Source of the DNA: Notamacropus eugenii
Taxonomy: Eukaryota > Chordata > Mammalia > Diprotodontia > Macropodidae
NCBI RefSeq assembly: GCF_028372415.1
Contig: NC_092876.1
Coordinates: 65,004,885 to 65,068,884, forward strand
Length of the DNA stretch: 64,000 nucleotides
Reading direction: 5' to 3'
Shown one piece after another: positions 11,568-22,539 of this stretch. The translations under genes were made by a program, and so were the position numbers. A model generated the notes under the pieces. The model searched no databases. It was not told the origin of the DNA and was given only the letters and a program-made list of their open reading frames with translations. Within the stretch, counting starts at the first letter, position 1, and each line of letters starts with the position of its first letter.

Positions 11568-12007
11568 TGTATTGCCAAGGCAATATTCACAGCACTGGGG
11601 TGACTATGAATATGCCGGTCTAGTTCTCAATCACAAAGTATAACAGACTTTCCATATAGAAGGTTGAAGAAAAACATTTATTTAGATGCCAGAAAGCCAA
11701 ATCCCAGAACCAGAAAGCAAAATTTATCATAGTGACCAAGAAGTCAATACAGGTTATCACCAAAGGGGCCAAAGCCATTCCCAGCTCCTGCTGGGAACTT
11801 CCCACAAACACTCATGAGCCTGAGCTATGTCCTTCCTAGCTCTGACTAGCCTAATCAACTTCCTCCCAACTTTACTTCACCCGTCTTCCTCCACCCATTG
11901 AGCAAGCTCCTCCCACCACATGTGACTTAGGCTTCCATGTGATCTAAGCAGGTCACATGGGTCTATTAATGAATGGGAAAGATTTTCCCATTTATATTAC
12001 CATTACA
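11568..12007 (-). repeat. 5' LTR of the minus-strand ERV (440 bp)
   Basis: On the minus strand it starts TGTAATGG and ends ATACA, with AATAAA (plus TTTATT at 11677-11682). Just inside the element a TGG-initiated stretch (plus about 11548-11565) sits where a primer-binding site belongs, but I cannot match it to a tRNA. Confidence 0.65.
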
Positions 12008-12503
12008 ACCCCAGACCCTAGAGATCCCCCCTCTGTTGAGAGCGCAACTGGGTCATCCAGGGCGGTACCTGCACTCCCTCCCAGGTGACCCAGACCCCTT
12101 GCTTTGAGGACTGGAATGCCCAGAAACTCCACATCATGGGGTCACTCTGGGAAGAACAAAATCAGGGTTCCGGGGGGGGAATGTACTTGGCTGTAGAAAA
12201 CCCATATCCTGGGGTCTCTAGGCAGAGGAAACCAGGAGTCACAGGGGAAGGGGATGGACTGCACTCCCCTCCAGGCACCCTAGACCTCCATTTTGATGAT
12301 TGAACTGTCCAGGAGCCCCTGATCATCATGCGCTCTGAGTGGAAAGAAATCAGAGTTCAAGGGGCTGACTGGACTTGTCTGTAGACACCCTATACATTAG
12401 GATCTCTCTGAGGAGAGGGCAACCCGGGGATCCAGGAGGCTGCCTGCCTTCCCCTCTAGGGTTCACCCCTCCCTCCACCCCTGGTATTATTAATGGAATA
12501 ATA
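12008..12503 (+). repeat. GC-rich imperfect tandem-like block, upstream part
   Basis: Diverged units of roughly 90-120 bp share phrases such as GGGGTC(T)CTCTGGGAAGA, CTGCACTCCC(C)TCCAGG and ACCC(C/T)AGACC. The same phrases recur downstream at 14550-14700 and loosely between the two LTR-like copies. No coding family recognised. Confidence 0.55.
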
Positions 12504-13070
12504 AGATCTTCCTACCCCTTTAGTAGACCTCAGGTAGTGCCCATTTGCATAGAGACTTGCCTAAGAAGGAGCTTGCTTAGAGGGAGGCTTGCTTCTAGGA
12601 TGGCTTCCACACCTTTTTTTACTTAGTTGATTAGGCAGAATCATGAAGGTTTTGATGCCTTCTGGCTTTGAAAAGTGTATATATACTTGAGTTGGCATTT
12701 TGCTTTAGGGATTCACTTATGAGAAGGATTGCTTGATTTCCTGTTTGTGACTGAGTAGCCATATGTTCAGACTGCTCAGATACAAAGGCTCTCTCGATCC
12801 AGTGGTCTGTGTAAAGTGTATAGCAATATTGCTTTGATTTAGGCAGTCAGAGCCCTGTCTTTATGCTAATTCCTCTGCTTGTATTCTCTCTATTTGTGTT
12901 TTCTGTGCTTGTATTTTTACTGAAGTTCAGGCTGTTGAATTTTCCTCTGAACTAGTGAATGTAATTAAATATTTTGGACCCCTTAAAAGTTGCTTTCCTT
13001 TTAAAAAAGCATATCCAAGAACCTGTGCTAGCCGGTCATCCTGAGTGTGCAAGAGTGCTTGTTGTTACCT
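12504..13070 (+). repeat. LTR-like direct repeat, copy 1
   Basis: About 567 bp closely related to 13989-14547. Shared landmarks are TAGACCTCAGGT, GACTTGCCTAAG, a TATA box in AAGTGTATATATACT (near 12674), GGTCTGTGTAAAGTGTATAGC and TTAAAAGTTGCTTTCC. It probably starts at GATCTTCC and ends near GTTAC. Confidence 0.8.
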
Positions 13071-13988
13071 ATGGCATAGACTGTAGGATCTGCATAAACA
13101 GAAAGGAAAGTATAGAGACTGCAATAATTGCTCATTGTTTCCCAGCTGTGGTGGTTATGGTTCTGTGGAGCCCCAGGAGTAGCAGTGGTCTGAGGGGAAA
13201 CAGGTGAGTAGCAGTAAGGGGAGCAGTTTCCTGGGTGCCCAGAGCAGGATTCCTGGAAGATAACCTTTCTTTCCCCCTCCCAATCCCCCTAGTGCTACTG
13301 AGGAGAGAGGTTGGAGCAACAGCTGTGGGAGGAAAACAAGCTTGAAGGGGGTGGGGATGGTCAGAGCCAGAGCCAGGGCTCCAGTGGAGTAAACTGACCT
13401 GGGACTGTGCTGGAGTGGTGTAGGCCCTGAAAGTGTATTGTATTTGGAGCCCAGGCAGGAGAGGTGAGAGCTTGGAATGGAGCCCTGGAGCAGGAGTAGA
13501 GAGTTGCCTACATGGGGACCCTGGTGAGGTGAGCCATGGAAGAGGAGCAAAGAATTACCTGCATGCAGACCCAGGCAAGAGCCTGGAGCAGTTGGCCCCT
13601 GCAAGAGGAAGGGACCTGGAACTTGGAGATCAGCCCCAGGACAAAATGAAAACTTTACTGCAAGGCAGGAGCACTGATGGTGCTTTCCTGCAACATTTTC
13701 CTGGGATGGTTTGGGACCCAGGGGGTGGAGTTGTCTGTGGTGGGTGGGGGGATGAACTGTGGATCCCTGAGGACCAACTCGTTGGCTTTGTTGCCCAGTT
13801 GCCCCTCAGGACTTGGAAGTGGGGGCTGGAACTGTATTAAGGCTGGGACTTGGCTCATTAGAGAATGCATCTGAGAGTGCCAGGAGGAAGTCTGACACAG
13901 CAGTGTGGAGAGAAGGACACACCCCCAAGAAGACTCTTGCTTGGACATTTTTGTTTAGAATTGAGGGAGAAGGATCTAGTTGCTCTGG
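13071..13988 (+). mobile_element. Internal region between two LTR-like copies (about 0.9 kb)
   Basis: GC-richer sequence with CTGGGA and GGAGCCC(T/A)GG phrases and no gag or pol similarity that I can see. With the two flanking repeats it looks like a short non-autonomous LTR element. Frames in both directions are low-complexity and overlap each other. Confidence 0.55.
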
Positions 13989-14547
13989 CTGATCTTCCCT
14001 GCCCATTAATAGACCTCAGGTGGAGCCCATTGGGGGAGGGACTTGCCTAAGGAGGAGCTTGCTTAGGGGAAGGCTTGCTTGTAGGAAGGCTTCCACGACT
14101 TTTTGTACTAGGTTGACTAGGCACTGAGTCATGGGAATTGTGATGCCTTCTGACTCTGAGAAGTGTATATATACTCTAAATTGATATTTTGCTTTGAGGG
14201 TTTGCTTATGAGAAGTATGGTTTGATTTCCTGTTCAAGACTGAGTAGCTGTATGTTTAGACCCCTGCCTGCTCAGACATAAAGCCTCTCTCCATCCAATG
14301 GTCTATGTAAAGTGTATGGCAATGTTGCTTTGATTCAGGTAGTCAGAGTCCTGTCTGTTGGTCTTTTTGCTAATTTCTCTGCTTGTATTTTCTCTGATGT
14401 TCAGGCTGCTAATTTTTCCCCTGAACTAGTGATTATAATGAAAGAAGATTGTTGACCCGTTAAAAGTTGCTTTCCTTTCAGAAAAGCAGATCCAAGAACC
14501 TGTGCTAGCAAGTTATCCTGGGTGTGCCAAGGTTCTTGATGTTACAC
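13989..14547 (+). repeat. LTR-like direct repeat, copy 2
   Basis: About 559 bp, starting TGATCTTCC and ending near GTTACA, with the TATA box at AAGTGTATATATACTC (near 14162). It differs from copy 1 by scattered substitutions and small indels, so the element is old. Confidence 0.8.
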
Positions 14548-16020
14548 ACCCAGGTTCCTCCCTCTGGGGAGAGGGCAACCCCGGAGTCCAAGGGAGTGGC
14601 TGCACTAGCCTCACAGTGCTCCAGATGTCCGAGTTCCCCTCTCTGGGGAGAGAGGGAAACTGGGGGGTGGAGGATGGGACCATACTGGGTTGCAGCCTCC
14701 CCAAACAAACTTTGTCTCTCTCCTTTCCCTCTAGTTGTTTATCTCTTTCTTTCCATTCTTTCCTGCACTCCTGAAGGATCTTTCATGTACCAGCCTTTTC
14801 AACCCCTTTTCCCCCCACTTTAGCCTCCTCATCAAGGAAAAGTCCAATTCCATGAAAGCTTGAGGTTTTTTGTTTCTTTATTTTTTGTGTTCTGCCTGGG
14901 AGGTTTCTTTGCCTTGCTGTTTTGGTTTTTCTGGTTTTCATTTTTTTCCTTTTCATTTGTTTCTTACTTAGCAAAATCTGATCATTCTAGCAATTTTTTG
15001 CATCTGTGAGGTGGAGTGTCTGGCCAGGAGGTGTTGGGTCCAAAGAAATTTTTCCTCCCTAGCCCTGCCTTCCTCCTCATTTTCAGCATTTGTGGGAGGT
15101 TGATTCCCTCTGTTTCAGGAGATTCCAGCTCTTTCCTGGTATCACTCAGGTGATTCCCAGTTCTCCTGTTCTGCTCTCCAGGACCAGCAGTTTCAACCTC
15201 ATTTTCCCCAACCCAGGCTTCCACAACCAGCCAAAGTTCATTTCCATGAAATCTTTGTTGATGTATTTATTTTGCATTTCTGGGGGTTTCCTGGTTTTTT
15301 TCTTTCTGTTTTGGTTTTCCTGTGTGAGAATAGTGCTCACTCTAGAAAGAACAATACTCATTGGGAAGCCAGAAAAGTTCTCATTTTATTTTACATGTAT
15401 TTTACATTCCTAGTGAATGGGTCTATCCTGAGTCAGACAAATGCAAAGCTTTTTATGTTGTTACCAATTTGAATTTCCCCCCTTGCTCTCCTTTGGCTAA
15501 ATGAAACTTTTTGCACCTATGTGTCCCTTCTCAAACAGTTCAAAGAGCTGCTGGAAGCACTGACATCGCTCTGTTATGTGGGCTTCCTCAAACTGCCCAG
15601 CTTGTTGAACTCCAGCACAAGTTCCCCAGTGTGAGATATCATCATTCTACTAGAATTTCAATTGACCATGAATGAATTTAGAAAAGATTTTTATTTCACA
15701 TTGTTACTAATGGGTGACTTGGCCTTTAACCCCTTGTGAAAGGGATTTAAAATTTGTCCTGATATTATGAATTCCTAAATACCACAAAATTCCCAAATTC
15801 TCTGGTTACAACACCTTTTGTATTTAATTGGAAAAATTACAGAAGGAGATTTTACCAAGTCTTAGTTAGCAATCTCGCAAATTCTATAAGTGATAGCAAA
15901 ACAATTTTAACTGAAACTTGCTTTTAAATAAAGACAAAACTTGGAAGTTTATGATTTACTTAATAGCTCCTTAATCCATTCATCATTTTTTCTGATAATA
16001 CAATTCTCAATAATGTTTAG
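14548..16020. other. GC-rich phrases, then T-rich repeated segments; no gene
   Basis: The first 150 bp repeats the phrases of 12008-12503. Two diverged T-rich copies follow (about 14850-14990 and 15240-15350) that share TTCCATGAAA, TTTTGGTTTTCCTG and TCATTCTAG-like words. The rest (15350-16020) is AT-rich with nothing recognised. Confidence 0.45.
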
Positions 16021-16029
16021 ATGAGAGAA

Positions 16030-19000
16030 ATTGCTTTTTCTTTTTGTCTTCAGTTTTCAATAATAACTTCCATAAGTTTTAAATTTTCTCCCCCTCTATG
16101 GGCTCTACAGATACATTCTTATTACATACATTATTATATTATATATACATTATTATAATTAATATACATTATCACATTTGTTGCATAAAAGAATTAAAAT
16201 GAATGGGAGAAATCATAAGAAAAACAAAATGAAACCTAAGAGAAGAAGCAATAGTCTGCTTCATTCTATGTTCTGACTCTATAGTTCTTTCTCTGGATGT
16301 TTATGGCATTTTGCATCATTAGTCCTTTGGAAATGATTGAGGTCCTTGCATTGCTGAGAAGGGCTAAGTCTGTCAAAAACAGTCCTTACACAGAGTGACT
16401 GTTACTGTGTACAGTGTTCTGTTGGTTCTTCTCATTTCACTCAGCATCAGTTCATACAAGTCATTCCAGGTTTTTTGAAGTCTGCCTGTCCACTTTTTTT
16501 TTATAGCATGATAGTATTCCATTACATTCATGCTCGGCCTAATTGCCGTGGGCTACCCGAGTCTGCTTACCTTTCTCAGGTCTTCAGTGATCAGCTGGAT
16601 AAACATATTGAGAGAAGAGACTTTCCAGAGTCAAACAAGGCGGTAGGCTTTATTCAGGGTCTTAGTTACATACCCATATGCAGGGCGAGTTCTTCCCCAG
16701 GAGAAAGGAACCCCTCTCCTCCCAAGGAGCAAGGATCATACAGCAAGATGATGGGAGCAGAAGAGGGGAGGGACCCTCTTCCCTCCAAGGACCCCACTGC
16801 AAGGGGCCCCCTCAGGCTTTCCTGTCCCTACTTAAGCTCTCCCAGCCGCATAGTTTGCACTTGAATACCGTGCGTGCTCCCAGCCCCTAGCTAATTAACA
16901 ACAGGTGTGCTCAGACCACGGACCAATCTCAAGGGTGGGATGCTCTCCCCAGCAAGTTTCCACTGAGAAGAGGTGGAAAAACAAGATAGCCCGTGTTTCA
17001 CTCCTCAATTTCCAGCTGTTCCCTGGGGGCCCTTGTGAGAGCTCTGAGGTTTAGAAGCCCTCACCTTCACCTGACCCGAGACTGTTCACATGAAAACTGA
17101 GCTTACACCCCAACACATTCATATATCACAACTTATTCAGCCATTCCCCAATGGATGAACATCCCCTCAATTTCCAGTTCTTACCCCCACAAAAAGAGCT
17201 GCTATAAATATTTTTGTATATGTGGATCCTTTTTCCAATTGTGTGATCTCTTTGGGATACAGCCCTAGAAGTGATCATTCATGGGACAAAATGTATGCAC
17301 AATTTTATAGCCCTTTGGGCATAGTTCCAAATTGCTCTCCAGAATGGTTGGATAGCTCACAGTTCCACCAACAATGAATTAGTGTCCCAACTCTCCCACA
17401 TTTCCAACATTTATCATTCCTATTTTGTCATGTTAGCCAATCTGATAGATGTCATGTGGTACCTCAGATTTGCATTTCTCTGATCAATAGTGATTTAGAG
17501 CATTTTTTCATCTGATTATAGATAGTTTGAATTTCCTCCTCTGAAAACTATCTGTTCATATCCTTTGACTATTTATCAATTGGGGAATGACTTATATTCT
17601 TGTAAATTTGACTCAGTTCTCTCTATATATTAGAAATGAGGCCTTTATCAGAGACACTAGTAAAAATTCTTTTCCAGTTTTTTGCTTCCCTCCTAATCTT
17701 GATTGCATTGGCTTTGTGTGAAAGCTTTTCAATTTAATGTAATCAAAATTATCCATTTTGCAATTCATAATGCTGTCTCTTATTTGGTCATAAATTTCTC
17801 CATTCTCCATAAGTCTGACAAATACACTATTCCTTGCTCCCTTAATTTGTTTATAGTTTTTGCCTTTATACCTAGATCATGTACCCATTTGGACTGTATT
17901 CTCATGTACAGTGTCAGGTATTGGTCTATGCCCAGTTTCCTCCACACTATTATCCAGTTTTCCCAGCAGTTTTTGTCAAACAGTGAATTCTTATCACAGA
18001 AGCTGGGGTCCTTGGGCTTATCAAACAGTAGACTGCTATAATCATTGTCTACTGTGTCTTGTGTATCTAACCTATTCCTCTGATCTACCTCTCTATTTCT
18101 TAATCAGTACCGAGTAGTTTTGATGATTGTTGTTGTATAATACAATTTGAGATCTGATAGGGCTAGGCCACTTTTCCTAGCATTACTTTTCATGAATTCC
18201 CTTGATATTTTGGACCTTTTGTTCTTACTGATGAATTTTGATAGTTTTTCTAGCTCTGTAAAATATTTTTTTTGGAGTTTTATTGGTATGGCACTGAATA
18301 GGTAAATTAATTTAGGTAGAATTGTCATTTTTATTATATTAGCTCAACCTATTATAATGTAAAAACTGATGTTTTTCCAATTATTTAGATCTAACTTTAT
18401 TTGTGCGAAAAGTGTTCTGTAATTCTATTTGTGTAATCCCTGGGTTTGTTTTGGCAAGTAGACTTCCAAATATTTTACAGTATCTCCTGTAACTTTAAAT
18501 GGGATTTCTCTTTCTTTCTCTTGTTGTTGTACTTTGTTGGTTATATATAGAAATGTAGATGCTTTATATGGGTTTATTTTGTATTCTGCAGCTTTGCCAA
18601 AGCTGTGTATTTTTTCAAGTAGTTTTTCACTTGATTCTCTAGGATTCTTTAAATATATCATCAAATCATCTGCAAAGAGTGATAACTTAGTTTCTTCTTT
18701 GCTTATTCTAATTCCTTCAATTTCTTTTTCTTCTCATATTGCAAAAGCTAATGTTTCTAGTACCATATTGCATAACAGTGGTGATAATGGACAATCTTAT
18801 TGGAAATACATCTAGCTTATCCCCATTACGTATAATACTTGCTGATGGTTTTAGGTAGATACTACTTATTATTTTAAGGAAGGTTCCATTTATTCCTATG
18901 CTCTCCAGTATTTTCAATATGAATAGGTACTGTATTTTGTCAAAAAGCTTTTTTGCATCTATTGAAATAATCATATGGTTTCTGTTAGTTTTGTTGTTGA

Positions 19001-20110
19001 TATGATCAATAATGCTGATAGTTTTCCTAATATTGAAACAGTCCTGCATTCCCGGTATAAATCCTACCTGGTCAAAGTGTATTATTCTTGTGATAAGTTA
19101 CTGTAGTCTTTTTGCTAATATCTTATTTAAAATTTTTGCATCTAAATTCATTAGCAAAATTGGTCTATAATTTTCTTTCTCTGTTTTGGCTCTTCCCAGT
19201 TTAGGTAGCATCATATTTGTATCATAAGAAAAATTTGGTAGGACCCCTTCTTCACCAATTTTCACAAATGGTGTATAGAGTATTGGAATTAACTGTTCTT
19301 AAAATGTTTGATAGTATTCACCTGTAAATTCATCTGACCCTGAAATTTTTTTCCCCTAGGTAGTTATTTGATGGCTGGTTCAATTTCTTTTTCTGAGATG
19401 GTGTTATTTAAGTATTTTACTTTCCCTTCTGTGAATCTGGGCAATTTATATTTTTGTAAATATTTATCCATTTCAATAAGATTGTCAAATTTAAGGGCAT
19501 ACAGTTAGGCAAAATAATTTCTAATTATTGTTTTAATTTCTTCTTCACTGGAAGTGAATTCACTCTTTTCATTTTTGATACTGGTAATTTGGATTTCTTT
19601 CTTTTTTTAAACAAATTGACCCAAGGTTTATCAATTTTATTCACTTTTTCAAAAAGCCAGCTTTTAGTTTTATTTATGAGTTCAATAATTTTCTTAATTT
19701 CAATTGTATTGATCTCTCCTTTGCTTCTCAGTATTTCTAATGTGATATTTAATTAGAGATTTCAATTTGTTTTTTTTTCTAGCTTGTTCAGTTACATGCA
19801 TTCAGTTGTATATATTGATCTCTTCTTTCTCTATTTTATTCATGTAAGCATTCAATGATATAAAAGTTCCCATAAAAACTGTTTTTACTGCATCCTATAA
19901 GTTTTGGTAAGTTGTCTCATTATTGTCATTCTCTTGAATGAAGTTATTGATTGTTTCTTTGATTTATTGTTTGACCCACTAATTCTTTAGGATTAGATTA
20001 TTTAGTTTCCAATTAATTTTTGGTCTATCTTTCCATGCCCCTTTATTATACGCAGTTTTTATTGCATCATGGTCTGAGAAGGATTCATTGACTATCTTTG
20101 CCTTTCTGCA
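16030..20110 (-). mobile_element. L1 LINE, antisense, 5'-truncated, split by a solo LTR
   Basis: The minus-strand translation is L1 ORF2. It starts at the end of the endonuclease domain (SDHDAIK near 20070), continues through RT ([10 protein letters not shown] near 18930; FADD at 18665-18676 kept), then the thumb (INPYKASTFLY) and the region with [17 protein letters not shown] (18104-18328), and ends in a 3'UTR with an A-rich tail near 16030. Many stops and frameshifts make it inactive. It is interrupted by the LTR at 16531-17115. Confidence 0.9.
16531..17115 (-). mobile_element. Solo LTR, family A copy 2 (585 bp), inside L1
   Basis: Minus-strand orientation, TGTTGGGGTG to GAGCA, flanked by a perfect 6-bp duplication CATTCA (16525-16530 and 17116-17121). 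The L1 sequence reads on correctly when the insert and one CATTCA are ignored: TATTCCATTACATTCA resumes as TATATCACAACTTATTCAG. It is homologous to the LTR at 2794-3401. Confidence 0.92.
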
Positions 20111-20119
20111 CTGTTAAAA

Positions 20120-20400
20120 ATTGATTTTGCATGCAACTAGGAAGCAGTTGTACAGGCAATTGGGTACAGAAATCTATCTTGCCCTACAGGAAAATAGAGA
20201 GTATGGGGATGAGAGAAGGGAGGGTAATAGAAGGAAGGGCAGATTGAGGAAAGGGGTGGTTGGGGTGCACACTGTCCTGGGGAGGAGGGGACAGATGGGG
20301 AGATAATTTGGAATTCAAATCTTGTGGAATGTTGAAAACTGAAAATAAATGTATATATATTATATATTATTATATATTTATATATATATAAGAGTCCTGG
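20120..20400 (+). mobile_element. L1-type 3' end fragment, sense, with AT-rich tail
   Basis: It ends in GGAATTCAAATCTTGTGGAA, then TGTTGAAAACTGAAAATAAA and a TA-rich tail, the usual terminus of marsupial L1 copies. It lies next to the antisense L1, but both carry their own 3' end, so they are separate insertions. Confidence 0.65.
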
Positions 20401-21600
20401 ACCCAGGAATTTCATTCATCAAATTTTAAAATGTGAGAGCCCTGTGGAAAGCAATGCCATGATAATGGAAGGGTCTCATGGTAATGTCCCAATGAGATGT
20501 GGCAATCCACACCATTCCTGTTGTGAGTATACTTGTATCTGAGAATCATTAATGAATCTGCATCACCATGGATGACAATAACTTTAGTTGATGATGTTAA
20601 GATCCTGTTCATGAAGGTCTTATGTGGTTCCATATGTCTTCTCTCACTGGTGAGAATCTTCTCTGTGAAGGACACACAGATACTATTCTTTACCATTTCC
20701 CAGAGGAATTCTTCACCTCTTATATCAATGGAGTTAATCAGACCTATCCAGTTCCATTTAAAATGTACTATTAAGCACACAACATCTCAGTGAAGAGAAG
20801 AGTCTTTAGGAAACTGAACCTTGTATTTAGGAATGAAGTCAAATGAACCATAGCTGATCTGGATGAGAAAAAAAGTCATGGCTCAGCTAATGCATGGTGA
20901 TGTTTAGAGAACTGAAGCAATATACAAATTCTCAAATAGACCTTTTTGTTGATAGAAAATAATTGTGTGTGTGTGTGTTTCAGTGCCCAGTTTGTAAATG
21001 GTATTTTAACCTCTGAAAATCTCAATATTTATCCTTCTCAATGAGCCCTCAATAAGGCAAAGATTTAGTGAAGACAGAGTTCTGAGATTCTAGTGTGGCA
21101 TCTACTATTGTGCTTTCCAAATGAACCAGGATATATTCTTAATTCTTTGTTTGATTTTTGGCCCACAGTTAATTTCCAGATTAAATCTATTATATATTAC
21201 TGAGGTTTGGGGCAATGGTTTTCTTTTTAAAATAAAAGAATACCACATGAATAGTTGTTTGTGTGTTTTTGATTTTGGCAAAATAGTATACCTATCCATG
21301 TCTTTGCTGGATTTTAATGTTTTATTTCAAACAAGAAGATCCAATTGTTTTCTCATGAAACTGGAATATGGATTTCTGATTTCATGAAACCAGAAATCAG
21401 AAAGAGAAAGGAGCTAGTAAAATCTAAAACAATACTCAAATACTATAACATAGGTGAGTAGTAGGCATCCAATCTATGACTGAAAATCTTCAATGAATAT
21501 GATCTTAGTGTAAAAACAGTCCATTCATCTTCATGCATGAATTTTTTTACAAAGCAAAAGATCTTCCTTTTATTTAACCTAAATTTTAATTTTTGTAACA
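20401..21600. other. No recognisable gene
   Basis: AT-rich intergenic DNA with a short TG run near 20964-20978. Short frames show no family features. Confidence 0.4.
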
Positions 21601-21604
21601 TATG

Positions 21605-21775
21605 GGTGAAAAAAGCATTCACTGAATACTTATCCTGTTCTAAGCATTGTGCTAAGTGTGGAGATACTAATACAAAAATCATTATAGTCCTTCTTTCCAA
21701 TACTTCATATTTAAATTGAAGATAACACATATAGTAAGGAATTACCCAGGAAGGAAAGCTTTCTTCTGAGAAGTC
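21605..21775 (+). repeat. MIR/L3-type relic
   Basis: It resembles the common mammalian segment GAATACTTATCC, TAAGCATTGTGCTAAGTG and GGAGATACTAATACAAAAA. The LTR that follows inserted at its 3' edge. Confidence 0.55.
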
Positions 21776-21781
21776 ATTGGG

Positions 21782-22185
21782 TGTAACGGGACGAGTTAGA
21801 GCCGACCCCTGTCCATCGCAGGACGCCACACTGAGAGCCTGCCTAGATAACCTGGGGGCTTGTCAGTAGGGGTGGAACTAGATGGATTTCAGGAGGAAGG
21901 GTCTCGTCTTTGTTGGCAACGTGGCAGTTCTTTGTCCAGCTCCAGATGTCCAGTGGAGAAGACACCCATACAAGGAATAGTGTTAGATGATAGGTTCAAT
22001 GTATAGGCTTAGGAATGTTCACGTAATTAAGACTATATATGCATGTGAGCTAGCTGGAATAAACGCAGTTCTCACCACCTTGTCTCCCGCCTCATTTCAT
22101 TACTCACTAGATCAAGGCCTCTTGCTGGACAAGAGCCTTGGGTCGGGGTTTAGGGATCCCCCAAATGGTCTAGGGGACCCCAACA
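21782..22185 (+). mobile_element. Solo LTR (404 bp)
   Basis: It begins TGTAACGGGACGAG and ends CCCCAACA, with a TATA-like TATATAT (about 22034-22040) and AATAAA at 22058-22063, spaced as in U3/R. Flanks ATTGGG (21776-21781) and ACTGGG (22186-22191) are a 6-bp duplication with one change. Unlike family A it lies on the plus strand and shares no obvious sequence with it. Confidence 0.8.
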
Positions 22186-22539
22186 ACTGGGATGGTGAGT
22201 AACATGGATTAAGAAACTATGTTTCTTATGATGTTCCTCTAGTTACTTACTATGAAATTTATACTCAACCGTTAAAAATTATGCTGTGGGTTCAACCAAC
22301 CATTATTGCTGTCAAGTCTGTATATCTGTTTCTTTTACTCAACATTATACATCTCCCTATTGTCTCCTTGAGAATAGAATCATATTTCATTAAATATTTT
22401 TTGTTTAACTTGAGTTGTGTTTTTCTCAGCATATCTTCTCTTGAAAATAAGTAGGACTGATTTTTCATATTTAATCTGAGAGTAACACTTTCCAGTGTTT
22501 GTGGCAACTAAAACCACTCAACCCAACATTTGCATACAT

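Larger units (their letters stand above)
7180..12007 (-). mobile_element. Degenerate endogenous retrovirus, minus strand, 5' LTR to integrase N-terminus
   Basis: Reading on the minus strand: a 5' LTR (12007-11568), leader, gag-like region (about 11410-10060, split by a SINE), protease, reverse transcriptase, RNase H and the start of integrase (to 7452), followed by stop-rich decay to about 7180. All regions hold stops and frameshifts, so none is functional. No 3' LTR was found below 7180, so the downstream end seems deleted or unrecognisable. The class (ERV1 or ERV3/ERV-L-like) is not settled by eye. Confidence 0.85.

Noticed and set aside
13155..14050. Overlapping frames in the GC-rich element as new genes
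   Set aside because: They run in both directions over the same DNA, are rich in repeated words and have no family features.
16030..20400. 5'-inverted (twin-primed) single L1
   Set aside because: The antisense part reaches its own 3'UTR and A-rich tail, so the sense 3' end cannot be its continuation.
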